DNA from: Elusimicrobiota bacterium
GTDB lineage: Bacteria; Elusimicrobiota; Elusimicrobia; Elusimicrobiales; Elusimicrobiaceae
Direction of reading: 5' to 3'
Assembly (NCBI GenBank): GCA_029008615.1
Contig: JAQXJI010000006.1
Coordinates: 1 to 64,000 of the forward strand
DNA: 64,000 nt
A model generated the notes under the pieces. It ran no database searches. It was given only the letters and a program-made list of their open reading frames with translations, and had not been told where the DNA came from. Each line of letters opens with the position of its first letter. Position 1 is the first letter of the stretch. Both the position numbers and the translations under genes were made by a program. Below, piece after piece: positions 1 through 8,989 of this stretch.

Positions 1-14
1 ATAACAGGGAATTA

Positions 15-1937
15 TCAGGATATTTTTTCTATTTTCCATCCAGCTTTCTCTATTTCTTTTTCGTGGCCTCGAATATATTCCTCGTTACATGCAAAGCATA
101 ATAAATCAGTAGGACGGCTCATGGCTACATATAACATTTTCATAGCTTCAGCTTCGCGTGTTTTGGGTTGCTTTATTTCTTGCCCTTTTACAATATTGAG
201 GATTTTTTGTGACTCAGTGGTATAGTATTTTGTTTCCATTACCAGTGTGGCTGTATGTGTTTCTCCTTTAACGCTATGTATTGTGCCAATTTCTATATTT
301 ATTCCATCTAAAGAAAAAATATTTTTGGGCGGAAGATTTGGTTCTTTGCTCAATATGGAGCCGATGGTATTGTTCCTAAAGTTTAAAGTAGATCCGGAGA
401 ATTCAAAATTAAATATTTTTTCTAAAGTTGATAAAATCTTATCAAAATCAGATATTGTAATTAAAGATTTTGCAAAAGCCTTTTGGCACAAAGAATATAT
501 CTGTTTTCTCAATAAAAAATTTTCAGGATTTTCTTTTACTGCTTTCCAAAAAGAAAGATATGAATAATAAGTATTTGTTTGAGAGTTAGTAATATTTTCC
601 AAACGAAGTATTTCTAAACAAACCTGTGTAATAATTTTAAAAATAGAATTGAAATCATTAGTATTTTCTGATTTTTGACGAATTAGTTCTATCGCTTCGC
701 TTATAGAATCAATATGATTATGTTCTGTCTTAATTTCTTTGCTAAAAGTGGGATAGTAATCCGATAAGGTAAGGCAGTTTTCCTTTTTTTCTGCTACCCA
801 GGCAATTGCTTTAAATATTGCTTTTTTATTTTGTAAATTGTGCTGTTTTATTTTTTGTACAAAGTGTGATAAAACTTTTTTGATTGTAGAAGAGGTATAT
901 ATAAACAAATACGGAGGAATATTAGATTGTCGTATAGATACAATACTATGATCTATGTCTTGATATAATGAAAAGCGTTCCACTATCGGAGCAATTCGCA
1001 CTGAAAGCCGCAGGGTTTTGTGTAAAATTAAAGGGGCGCCTCTGAATTCCCATATTTTATTGCTTTGCACTTTATTAAAAATACTCTGATTAATATCTCC
1101 GATTCTTTGATATACTACTGTCGGATGATTAAATAATTTTTCCAATAGTTCTACCTGAGTTTGATTCATATCTTGCATTTCATCAACAAAGATATATTTG
1201 AATCTTAATCGTATAATATCTAGTATTTTAGGGTATTTTTCAATATATTCTTGAGCTAGCAGGTATGCATCATCATAAAAAAGAAATCCCTTTTTGTACT
1301 GATTGTTTTTAAGGTTTAGAATGGACTGGTAGGTAGAAGTCGTTTCTTTATAATAAAAAGGGTCTTTATCATAGTGGGTTAATTTCCCGTGGAGTAGTCC
1401 CGTTTGAAAAAGAATTTCATCTTTTTTCATAGGTTTTCTGTCTAATATTTTATTTAAGTAGGGAGGACACAGACATACAATGGCGTTTTTTGCAAATTCG
1501 CTATCTATATATAAAGGCCTATGTTGATATGTTTGTGTATAAAAGGGTATAGCTAAAAATTGGTCTACAAAAGATTGTATAGTCCCAATGAAATTGGGAC
1601 ATTTAAATATAAAATTGCATTTATTATCTAGTTTTGAGTGCAAAAGTTTAATCGCGGTGTTTGTGTGGGATAGAACTAAAACGCCGCGATTTTGTTCTAG
1701 AGGCAGGCGCTTCTCTAGTAGTAACAATTTTGCTAAAAGAGCTGTTGTTTTACCGCTGCCTGGAACAGCTTGGCAGTCAATGGTATCCAAATTTTTAATA
1801 AAAGACTTTCTTTCCTCATCAAAACTGCAGTTTGGAGGGAGTAATAGAGGCGTAATTTTATCTATCTCCTGGTCAGAAATCGGCAGCATATCTAATTGCT
1901 TTAAATAAGTATTGGGTATATTGGTTTCCAGTATCAA
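15..1937 (-). CDS. gajB: GajB-like UvrD/Rep-family helicase of a Gabija defence system
   Basis: Superfamily 1A helicase of 640 residues. Motifs seen in order: Walker A AVPGSGKT at about residues 57-64, motif Ia around VLSHTN, Walker B/motif II VDEMQD near 251, motif III GDINQSIF, motif V with TIHSVKGETH, and motif VI YVAMSRPT near 605. The KGETH form of motif V is, to my knowledge, typical of GajB. It lies directly downstream of an OLD-family nuclease and overlaps it by 65 bp. That pairing defines Gabija, in which the nuclease is held in check by nucleotides and activated when phage depletes them. If Met17 (position 1889) is the true start, the overlap shrinks to 17 bp. Length exceeds the textbook GajB of about 500 residues. 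Confidence 0.85.
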   Translation of the reverse strand: MILETNIPNTYLKQLDMLPISDQEIDKITPLLLPPNCSFDEERKSFIKNLDTIDCQAVPGSGKTTALLAKLLLLEKRLPLEQNRGVLVLSHTNTAIKLLHSKLDNKCNFIFKCPNFIGTIQSFVDQFLAIPFYTQTYQHRPLYIDSEFAKNAIVCLCPPYLNKILDRKPMKKDEILFQTGLLHGKLTHYDKDPFYYKETTSTYQSILNLKNNQYKKGFLFYDDAYLLAQEYIEKYPKILDIIRLRFKYIFVDEMQDMNQTQVELLEKLFNHPTVVYQRIGDINQSIFNKVQSNKIWEFRGAPLILHKTLRLSVRIAPIVERFSLYQDIDHSIVSIRQSNIPPYLFIYTSSTIKKVLSHFVQKIKQHNLQNKKAIFKAIAWVAEKKENCLTLSDYYPTFSKEIKTEHNHIDSISEAIELIRQKSENTNDFNSIFKIITQVCLEILRLENITNSQTNTYYSYLSFWKAVKENPENFLLRKQIYSLCQKAFAKSLITISDFDKILSTLEKIFNFEFSGSTLNFRNNTIGSILSKEPNLPPKNIFSLDGINIEIGTIHSVKGETHTATLVMETKYYTTESQKILNIVKGQEIKQPKTREAEAMKMLYVAMSRPTDLLCFACNEEYIRGHEKEIEKAGWKIEKIS

Positions 1938-3708
1938 TAGTATCGGCGGATTCTATTCTGTTTGTCAAATCATAAGCCAGTTGCGTTTTGGAAATTTTAT
2001 TCTTAAAGAGAGTTTGAATCAAAATGCAAGCTTTATCATCAGGATTTTGCCCAATTTTTTCAGTTAGTTCGTTGTATGCCTGGTTTGAGAGTAAATTTTG
2101 AGAAATACCTAAAATGAAAGGGAAAATACTTTCGTTTTTTGCCAAACAATACTCTAAGGTCCACGCCGGGGAAACAAATGTTTTTATTCGTTTTGCATTA
2201 AACGCATCTTCTTTTTCTTTTATTTTTTGGGTAATATCACAGTCCTTGCTTGTTTTTTTGTCTTTTGCGTCTGTTTTGAATTCATATTCATCCGGTTTCA
2301 CATCTAAGTCTGTTACGACAGATATCGGAATATTAATTGAGGGCTGTTCGTTATCTTTTCTTTGAAAAATTTTTACATAGCGTAAGAAAGCCACGCCTCC
2401 TACATTTATTATAGAAATACCTTTTTGCGTTAAATCGATATCAATTTTTTTAGCTAATACAGGAAGTAAAATTTGTTCCGCCCAACCTTCTACCAGTATG
2501 AGTCCATGAGCAAAAAAGAGATTAGCTTTTGTTACATCAAGGAAGCATTCTAAGAAGCGGTAATCTTCTTGTTGGAGATTTGTAAATTCTGGAGCTAGAG
2601 AAAAAGCTCTCTCTCCATCAAATAGAAAAATATTTTCTAACAAGACTTTGGATGCGATGTTCGGACTATGTGTAGAAATAATAAGTTGCAAATCAGTTTC
2701 TTTCGAACAGAGGTTCTGTAAATGGGAAATAATTCTCATTTGTGCTTGAGGATGTATATGCGCTTCTATTTCCTCAATTAAACCTATTTTTAGGCCTACA
2801 AAATCTTTTCTTATGAGGTTCAAAAGTTCTGTTGCAATAAATAATATATTATGTGTTCCAAGTCCTGCCTTTTCGTCTTCAAAAGCTAGTCTTAAGGTTT
2901 CAAGAATGCTTTTGATAGAAGGTGTATTTACTTCAAAAGTAGCTTGCCGAGGGGTGCCAAAAAAATCATTCAGAAAAGTATTTAAAGTCTTAAATATCTC
3001 GTAACCATCAGAATTCCGAAGACCTTTACATAAACAGGCATCTCCGTCATCAACAGGGCATTTCTCTTCTTGATAGGCACTATCGAAATATTGTTTGATT
3101 AAACAATTTAAACATATGGAGGATTTTATCAAAGGATGTCTGTCTTCTGAAATCTCGGTGAACTCTTTACGTCCTTTGAGAATTTGTGATAAACGAGAGT
3201 TTCTTCTCGGGACCAGTTCGTTTGTTGCATCTCGCAAAGGTTTTAAATATGTGGTTCTAAGAAGTTCTCGTACTTCGGCGGGTAAAATAGTACCCTCTTT
3301 ATCATTTCCTGCTCGGATGTCGGGTGATATTATTCGTTCTTTCAGGCTTGCTTGAAGAAATATTTTTAGAAAAGGGGTTTTTGTCTGTTCGTCCCAAGAT
3401 AGCCACTCCAGGAAGCAACTTGCTTCTTCATCCCTTAAATCTTTGAAAATACATTCAATTCTTAATGTTTTTGCTCCCTGGAAAAAATCTTCTTCTTTTA
3501 GGGATATCCATTCTCCGCTATGTGTTTTTAATAGCAATTTAATAGCATCAATAGCGGAACTTTTACCAGAGTCATTTTCTCCAACGAAAATATTTAAACC
3601 TGGTTTTAATGTTATAGAGAAATGAGGTTTTGTTAAATCCAATAGCGTGGAATCTTCTAAACGTCCAAATTTTCTAAAATTCCATAAATTTAGAGTTTCT
3701 AAATACAT
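1873..3708 (-). CDS. gajA: GajA-like OLD-family ATPase/TOPRIM nuclease of a Gabija defence system
   Basis: Class 2 OLD (overcoming lysogeny defect) nuclease of 611 residues. The N-terminal ABC-type ATPase half has Walker A GENDSGKS at 43-50. A Walker B region LIEEIEAHIHP lies near 313, followed by an STHSP switch. The C-terminal TOPRIM half has the glutamate motif LVEGWAE near 406 and the acidic VTDLDVKPDE near 465. This is the sensor/nickase partner of the UvrD-like helicase encoded immediately downstream. No clear Shine-Dalgarno is visible in the AT-rich sequence before the ATG. Class 2 OLD proteins beside a UvrD helicase are the Gabija arrangement, so the assignment is firm at family level; activity is not shown. 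Confidence 0.87.
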   Translation of the reverse strand: MYLETLNLWNFRKFGRLEDSTLLDLTKPHFSITLKPGLNIFVGENDSGKSSAIDAIKLLLKTHSGEWISLKEEDFFQGAKTLRIECIFKDLRDEEASCFLEWLSWDEQTKTPFLKIFLQASLKERIISPDIRAGNDKEGTILPAEVRELLRTTYLKPLRDATNELVPRRNSRLSQILKGRKEFTEISEDRHPLIKSSICLNCLIKQYFDSAYQEEKCPVDDGDACLCKGLRNSDGYEIFKTLNTFLNDFFGTPRQATFEVNTPSIKSILETLRLAFEDEKAGLGTHNILFIATELLNLIRKDFVGLKIGLIEEIEAHIHPQAQMRIISHLQNLCSKETDLQLIISTHSPNIASKVLLENIFLFDGERAFSLAPEFTNLQQEDYRFLECFLDVTKANLFFAHGLILVEGWAEQILLPVLAKKIDIDLTQKGISIINVGGVAFLRYVKIFQRKDNEQPSINIPISVVTDLDVKPDEYEFKTDAKDKKTSKDCDITQKIKEKEDAFNAKRIKTFVSPAWTLEYCLAKNESIFPFILGISQNLLSNQAYNELTEKIGQNPDDKACILIQTLFKNKISKTQLAYDLTNRIESADTIDTGNQYTQYLFKAIRYAADF

Positions 3709-3840
3709 AAATTTTATAATTATTTTAGCCTATATTATTTTACAGATATTATATATAAATAACTAGGAGTTTGTGTTGCTGTTTGAAGGATATTTTAAAT
3801 AAGTAAAACTTTTTTAGAGAGTCCTTCCTTAAATAACACT

Positions 3841-4240
3841 TGGCGGTTTTTCTCGTAAATGTGCAGTACTTTCACGTTTGTTTTTATGGATGATGGTTAG
3901 ATAGCATAAAACAATAGTTATTTATTTATAAAAAGATTATAGGCCAGTATTTGATAGATATCTGTTCCAAAGGAGTTATTGTGAAACAACATCAACATTT
4001 TATATTGGGTATTAATAGTGGCTTTATAAAATAAAAGTGTTGGAGAGGTTATATAACTCATAGTAGAGATATTATAAAATCATCAATATAAGGTTTTTTT
4101 TCAGTCCAGTAAGTTCTTGATTGTAGTACAGAAATTATTGATATATCTTCTAGGATTTGTTTCCGCTAAATTGGATTATCTAATTGACAGATATATAAGG
4201 GTAAATTAATTGTGTTGTAAAAATATAAGAAACGATTTCA
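3841..4240 (-). pseudogene. Decayed C-terminal fragment of a second mcrC
   Basis: The 560-bp gap between gajA and the ADP-ribosylglycohydrolase has no intact gene, but its minus-strand translation matches the C-terminal third of the McrC at 5291-6496. The fragment DIYQILAYNLF aligns with DIYQMLAYHYF. IVLCYLTIIHKNKRES aligns with IILCYPTYQKNYNRVS, and LLFYKATINTQYK aligns with ILFRNDTIIDTKYK. An upstream piece, KQILEDI, follows a stop and matches NKLFEEF. The fragments lie in the order expected of McrC but are separated by a frameshift near 3920 and a stop near 4180. This is a relic paralogue, either from a duplicated or an exchanged McrBC operon. It is not expected to be translated. Confidence 0.75.
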
Positions 4241-4272
4241 GAAATTCTCTAGTGACAGGACAATTAAAAGGG

Positions 4273-5307
4273 TTACTTGCCTCTTGTTAAATCCATTGTA
4301 TATTTAATGATTACCTCTTTTAATTCCAACGGTTGAATATATTTTTGAGGAATCGCTTCAAAACCCAAATACGCTCCCAAAATTTGTCCGGTTACGCTGC
4401 CAGTAGAGTCGCTGTCGCCGGAGTGATTCACGGCGGTTAAAACGCCTTTTTCAAAATCGTTGCTGTATTTAAGAGCGCAATAAACGGAGATTGCCAGCGT
4501 TTCCTCCGCCACCCAGCCTTGTCCCAACAATTTAAATGCCTTATCAGCGGGGGCGTTTAGGTGGGCAAGTGTTTGCGCTTCTGCCATCAGCATCAGTAAT
4601 CTGTTGAGATTTTCTGACATTGGAAACAGCGAAATTAGGAGAGGACTTATGTGTCTAACAGCTTCTTCAAGTGAAATCCCGTTTAATAATTCTGCTATCA
4701 AGAAAGTCAATGCCGCTGCCGGAATGTAGCCTAGTTCATGTCCGTGAGTAATGGCTGCCGCTTTGGCCCCTAAGAGGGCGGTCTGAGCGAGAGATATATT
4801 CTGCCCGTATAGAGCCAATGCTAAGGGAGCCACACGCATAACTTCGCCGCACCCTTTGCTGTCATTCAGCGGTTTTGCAATGGTTCCCATTTGCCTGCCG
4901 CGTAGGGCTTCCATACAAGTTGTTCCCGGCGCGCGCCGCGCAAATAGTTTCGGAATATGAACGAGATTAGAATATGTTGAGGTACTATCAGGCAGTGGAT
5001 ATTCGTCCGTTTGGGTAAGCAACTAGTCCTGATAGCAGTAAAAAATATAAGGGATTATTACGCTGTCATTTAGCCATTGTTGGGGAAATTTGTTTTTAGC
5101 GCAGACGATTGCATCAGCGGTAAATAAAGTCATTTGGGTATCGTCTGATATTTGGGCGATATTATTTGTGAGTACATAATCCGTTAATCCGTCAGGGCCA
5201 TACTTATAAAAAATACTTTCCTGCGACATAAATTCTATCGGATAACCTAAAGCGTCTCCGATTGCACCACCGATTAGGCATCCTTTGCCCCTAGTGAAAT
5301 GATTCAT
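4273..5307 (-). pseudogene. ADP-ribosylglycohydrolase (ARH/DraG family) interrupted by one in-frame TAG
   Basis: Two abutting open stretches (5307-5023, 94 codons; 5022-4273) are in the same frame and separated only by a TAG at 5023-5025, followed at once by TTG. Read through, they give a normal-length 344-residue hydrolase. The N-terminal part has the GGAIGDALG motif and the metal-binding SDDTQ. The C-terminal part has RRAPGTTC and the second metal motif GDSDSTG near residue 299. The family removes ADP-ribose from proteins or nucleic acids using two Mg ions. The start overlaps mcrC by 17 bp, so it is the third gene of the mcrBC operon. It could be a recent nonsense pseudogene, a suppressed stop or a sequence error; neither half alone keeps both metal motifs. 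Confidence 0.8.
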
Positions 5308-6496
5308 AAAATATCCTTTGTAAGTATGGTTCTGTCAATTTTTGATGTAAATCTAGTGTAAGCAACGTAATAGAACACCCTTTATCTTCTAACACTGATA
5401 CGCGATTATAGTTTTTTTGATATGTCGGATAGCATAAAATAATTTTTGGGTGTTTATAAAAATAATGATAAGCCAACATTTGATAGATGTCCTCAGAAGA
5501 AGGTTTTTTTCTTGGCAAATCTATAATTTTATATTTAGTATCAATGATTGTATCATTTCTAAACAAAATATCAGGCTGTATTTGATACTTTGTTTTAGGA
5601 TATCCGCCAATATTTTCAATAATAGCTCGTGGTTTTTGCGCTTCTACTTGTCTTGGGAAAGAGTTTTCTAAACCAGTAGCTACAAATTCCTCAAACAGCT
5701 TGTTCATGTCAAATAAAATGGCTAAATTGATAAAATTTTTATCATGTAAACTGATGGTACAGTGTTGTAGAAATAAGAGCACTAAATCCAAACAATCTTT
5801 AAAAATCAATTGGTTCCGATTAAGCAAAATAGTTTTTGCCTGAGAATAGGATATAGGGCGCAGTTCCACATCATCGTAAATGGCCAAGATTTTATCTAAA
5901 AAGGCTCTAGTGGTAGACGAAATAGTGAGACGGCGCAAGGCATGGGCTACAAACTTGAAAGTTCGGTTGAGCAAATTATTGGGGCTAAACTCATCAAACT
6001 GACAATACACGCGTGCCAAATTTGCGGTATTTAACAGATGATTTTTTGCAAACAGAATCCGTCCTTTAACTGTAGAAAGATTGTCTTCTCTCGTTTCGTA
6101 GTGGTGTGGAATGTGTCGTTGCAAGGCATTTAGCAACATGTTTGCATAATGGGCGATTAAAATCTCTAGGAATGGCTGTTGCGTTTTGCTAATTTCGGCA
6201 CTATCCATAGAATGAATTTTTAGTTTTCTGGTGTAGCAAAGCATAAACATCAAATTTTCCAAGCATATGGAATCATTCTCCCCAATGATTTTGGGGAGAA
6301 TGTTCAGTTGGAAATTAGCAAAGCGAATAATGCCTACATGGGCACCGATTTGGGCGCCGTCTAACTGGAAGTCTAAAACAGTTGTCAGTTCTTTATCTTC
6401 CAGAAACTTTTTGAAAGACTGGACCTGTTCCTGATTTAAACCCAATTCTTGGTAGCTAATTTTTTCCCATTCATGCCTTGTTATCTGGTTTGTCAT
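5291..6496 (-). CDS. mcrC: McrC-like nuclease subunit of a type IV (modification-dependent) restriction system
   Basis: The 401-residue protein follows McrB with a 26-bp overlap, the standard translationally coupled mcrBC order. McrC carries the PD-(D/E)XK endonuclease that cuts after McrB has translocated. The C-terminal part has the expected core: QIQPDILFRND supplies the acidic residue and TIIDTKYK supplies the D/E-x-K. The segment after it, SSEDIYQMLAYHYF, is characteristic of the family. The N-terminal region is the McrB-binding part. Its 3' end overlaps the ADP-ribosylglycohydrolase start by 17 bp. A decayed copy of its C-terminal third lies about 1 kb downstream. Confidence 0.88.
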   Translation of the reverse strand: MTNQITRHEWEKISYQELGLNQEQVQSFKKFLEDKELTTVLDFQLDGAQIGAHVGIIRFANFQLNILPKIIGENDSICLENLMFMLCYTRKLKIHSMDSAEISKTQQPFLEILIAHYANMLLNALQRHIPHHYETREDNLSTVKGRILFAKNHLLNTANLARVYCQFDEFSPNNLLNRTFKFVAHALRRLTISSTTRAFLDKILAIYDDVELRPISYSQAKTILLNRNQLIFKDCLDLVLLFLQHCTISLHDKNFINLAILFDMNKLFEEFVATGLENSFPRQVEAQKPRAIIENIGGYPKTKYQIQPDILFRNDTIIDTKYKIIDLPRKKPSSEDIYQMLAYHYFYKHPKIILCYPTYQKNYNRVSVLEDKGCSITLLTLDLHQKLTEPYLQRIFYESFH

Positions 6497-8441
6497 ACAT
6501 TGCTTGTAGGACTCTAATGAAATCAGATTCCTGTTCTATCTGTTTTTCTTGGTCAATGCCGGGAATAACTTCTTTAAGTTTGTCCGGGTTTCCATAGAAA
6601 TATTCTTTTAATAATGGAAATATACACTGATAAAACTTTTGTTTTAATTCAGATGTATTTGTAATTTCCATAAAGTAACTATGCCCAATTTGGTGGTCTC
6701 TATCCAGACTCTCAGTAATTTTGTGGTTTAGCTGTTTCAACCAACTGGGCAAATTAAAATCTCCTACTTTTTTTAATAAGTTTGGTTGGAGCATCATTTC
6801 TTCAAATACAAAACGGCGGCGTAAGGCAATATCTACCAGGGCGATCGATTTATCCGCCGTATTCATTGTGCCAATGATATACAAGTTATTAGGTACACTA
6901 AACTCTTCATTTTGATATAAGAGCGGCGTGGAAAGAGCATGTTTATTGCCCGCGCGTTTGTCTGCTTCAATGAGTGTAATCAACTCGCCGAATATTTTTG
7001 AAATATTACCGCGGTTGATTTCGTCAATAATCATCACATAATTGTGAGCTGGATCATTCTTAGCGCGATCCGCTATTTGTTTAAATGGCCCCTCATGCAA
7101 CTTATAGGAAATTTGCCTGTTTTGTAGGTCGGGGCGAATCCCCACCATAAAATCCTCATAAGAATAATTTTGGTGGAAAGTCAGAAATTGGATTTGCCCC
7201 TGTTGTTTTAGTTTATTGAATTCGGGGAGAAGTTCATTATCGTACTTCTCTTTCGTTTTTTCTTGTTCAGTAAATGTCCTATTATTAATAATTTCCAAAG
7301 CCTTAATTATTGTATGATAGGTTTTCCCTGTACCTGGAGGGCCGTAAAGAATTTGATTAAGGGGAAAAACGCGCGCATTTAGGGCCTTTGTGAGCGTTCC
7401 TTTAACATAGTCTAAGATTGGGTCCTCTTTCATCTTGCAAATGGTTATTCCTCTATAAGGAGCAATATCTGCTATGTCATGAAATGTTGTCTTTATCCAT
7501 TTCACAGAGAAAGAAAACCATGTGTTTTTTGCTATAACTCTTCCAACCGCTTTAATCCTTGTGAAAGGGGTATTATGACCAGTGTCTTTTGTGCTAGATG
7601 ATAAAACAACAAAAATATCCCCTATTTGAACTTGAGATAATAGTAAGGCATCTCTCTTATCATTAATATTGCCCCAACCATCTACCCAAATTTCTTGATT
7701 TTTAAAATCTTCTATTTGATCGTGTCTATCCCATATCGAATTAACGGCCCAAAATGTATTTTTGTCAGTAGTTACCGGAGAGTGTTCTGGGGAATTGTTT
7801 TGCTGCCAAGCGCGATAGGATAATTCGTAAGGTTTTAGGTTGGGATATTTTTCTTTAGCTACTTTTTGTAGTTGATCAAAAAAAGTGAAGGTATCCTCTT
7901 TTTGCAAACCTAAAAAAGTACAAGAATTGCTATCAACTGGATAGTACGTGGTTGGGAAACAAATAAATAAAAAACTGCAGATTTTTACTAATCCTATTTG
8001 TTTTAAAGATAAGATTTGAGTCATTTCTTCTTCCGTAATCGGATGAGATGAGACCCATTGTTTGGCAAAATTCCACAGAATAGTACAATCCCCTTTTCCT
8101 CTCAGATAGCTATATTGTAGAAACCAAGTTTTTTGATTGTTAAAAGCAGGAATTCCGTCAAAGTCAGCAGGGACAGGAGTGTTTAAATGCAGAATTTCTT
8201 TAGCAGTTTTGCAAAAAGCAATTCTGTTTTCTTTTGTTTCGTTTCGGTTAAAACATGCAATAAAAGTTAACGGGTCAATTTCTTTAAAATCTGTTTTTAT
8301 ACCTTGTATTTCCTCATCTTTCTGTTTGGGGAAAATTTGTTTAAATATGGGAACTAAAGTCTGCGGATTGTATTGGTTGCAAATTACCGTTAACATTTCA
8401 TTAAAAAATGGAAGCCAAGTAAATGAAATTTGTTCGGACAT
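6471..8441 (-). CDS. mcrB: McrB-like GTP-dependent AAA+ motor with N-terminal DNA-reader region
   Basis: The protein has 656 residues. The AAA+ domain has Walker A YGPPGTGKT near 365, Walker B MIIDEINRGN near 473, and GTMNTADKSIALVDIALRRRF near 524; the MNTAD element is the McrB GTP-specificity signature. The N-terminal 200 residues are a variable region. Residues of about 228-315 (beginning WAVNSIWDRHDQ, with a GDIFVVLSS core) look like an EVE/PUA-type modified-base reader. A good Shine-Dalgarno (AAGGAG, 7 nt spacing) fixes the ATG at 8441. Together with McrC it should restrict DNA carrying modified cytosines or similar marks. The substrate cannot be read from sequence. Confidence 0.88.
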   Translation of the reverse strand: MSEQISFTWLPFFNEMLTVICNQYNPQTLVPIFKQIFPKQKDEEIQGIKTDFKEIDPLTFIACFNRNETKENRIAFCKTAKEILHLNTPVPADFDGIPAFNNQKTWFLQYSYLRGKGDCTILWNFAKQWVSSHPITEEEMTQILSLKQIGLVKICSFLFICFPTTYYPVDSNSCTFLGLQKEDTFTFFDQLQKVAKEKYPNLKPYELSYRAWQQNNSPEHSPVTTDKNTFWAVNSIWDRHDQIEDFKNQEIWVDGWGNINDKRDALLLSQVQIGDIFVVLSSSTKDTGHNTPFTRIKAVGRVIAKNTWFSFSVKWIKTTFHDIADIAPYRGITICKMKEDPILDYVKGTLTKALNARVFPLNQILYGPPGTGKTYHTIIKALEIINNRTFTEQEKTKEKYDNELLPEFNKLKQQGQIQFLTFHQNYSYEDFMVGIRPDLQNRQISYKLHEGPFKQIADRAKNDPAHNYVMIIDEINRGNISKIFGELITLIEADKRAGNKHALSTPLLYQNEEFSVPNNLYIIGTMNTADKSIALVDIALRRRFVFEEMMLQPNLLKKVGDFNLPSWLKQLNHKITESLDRDHQIGHSYFMEITNTSELKQKFYQCIFPLLKEYFYGNPDKLKEVIPGIDQEKQIEQESDFIRVLQAMYDKPDNKA

Positions 8442-8534
8442 GTATTTTCTCCTTTTTGTCTATTGTATATATCAAATACGACAACGTATTGTCGCTAGGA
8501 ACAGCCGGAAAATCAAATGGGCGGGCAATAAAAA

Positions 8535-8725
8535 CGGCTGCTATTTCTAATGGCAACCAATACGCATTAGAAACACAGCCGTAGTTACTTACCAAATTGG
8601 CAAATAACATTCGCCGTAAATTGGCGGGCTCATGACTTCCCTCCGCATTACGGTTAATTGGCCTTGTCAGTATTGGTTGCCTTTTGCCCTAAGGCAAAAG
8701 CGTGCCGTTTCTTCGGCACTAAGCC
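8535..8725 (-). ncRNA. C4/P4-immunity-like antisense RNA leader upstream of mcrB
   Basis: Read on the minus strand towards mcrB, the leader has two strong hairpins (8702-8707 with 8714-8719; 8681-8688 with 8693-8700). A 12-nt segment (8670-8681) is perfectly complementary to a downstream segment (8552-8563). A CCGTAA/TTACGG stem encloses a GGAGGG and an ATG. This layout, an RNA whose early segment can pair with the later leader around a short ORF, is that of the P4 CI RNA/P1 c4 immunity regions (C4 antisense RNA family). An overlapping 69-codon minus frame starting at 8610 resembles, from memory only, the short ORFs found in such P4-type regions. A covariance-model search with Rfam C4 would decide. 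Confidence 0.45.
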
Positions 8726-8928
8726 AGGTTTAAATCGTTAATTTCTTTTTTCTCTTTTGATCCTTTTTAAAAGCTAATTTTATTGTAGCAATTTGTACCA
8801 GAAATATAATAAAAATGCGATTTTGGCAAACTTTCCTAAAAATATTTATGCAATTTTTTGTCTTGCCTGTGTCACTTTAAACTTCCGTCGAGAAAATAAT
8901 CAAATCCTTAATTCTTAAATCTACTTAT

Positions 8929-8967
8929 TATAATAAATAATTAGCACTCATTCGACTTGGTTGCTAA
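8929..8967 (+). promoter_or_regulatory. CIRCE-like HrcA operator just downstream of a TATAAT box
   Basis: Positions 8941-8949 are an exact CIRCE left half, TTAGCACTC. After exactly nine bases, 8959-8967 reads GGTTGCTAA, which matches 7 of 9 bases of the consensus right half GAGTGCTAA. A TATAAT hexamer lies at 8929-8934, so the operator would cover the transcription start, the usual place for HrcA repression of heat-shock operons. No convincing -35 is visible. The next gene on this strand is the ParB-domain methyltransferase of a phage-like cassette, not a chaperone. Confidence 0.6.
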
Positions 8968-8989
8968 TTTTAAGTAATATATCTATCAA

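Noticed and set aside
247-567. Plus-strand frame inside gajB
   Set aside because: Shadow of the helicase gene in another frame with no start signal.
8401-8610. 69-codon minus-strand frame upstream of mcrB as an ordinary protein gene
   Set aside because: It overlaps the mcrB start and the self-complementary RNA leader; its sequence is better explained as part of an immunity-type leader, so it is mentioned only there.
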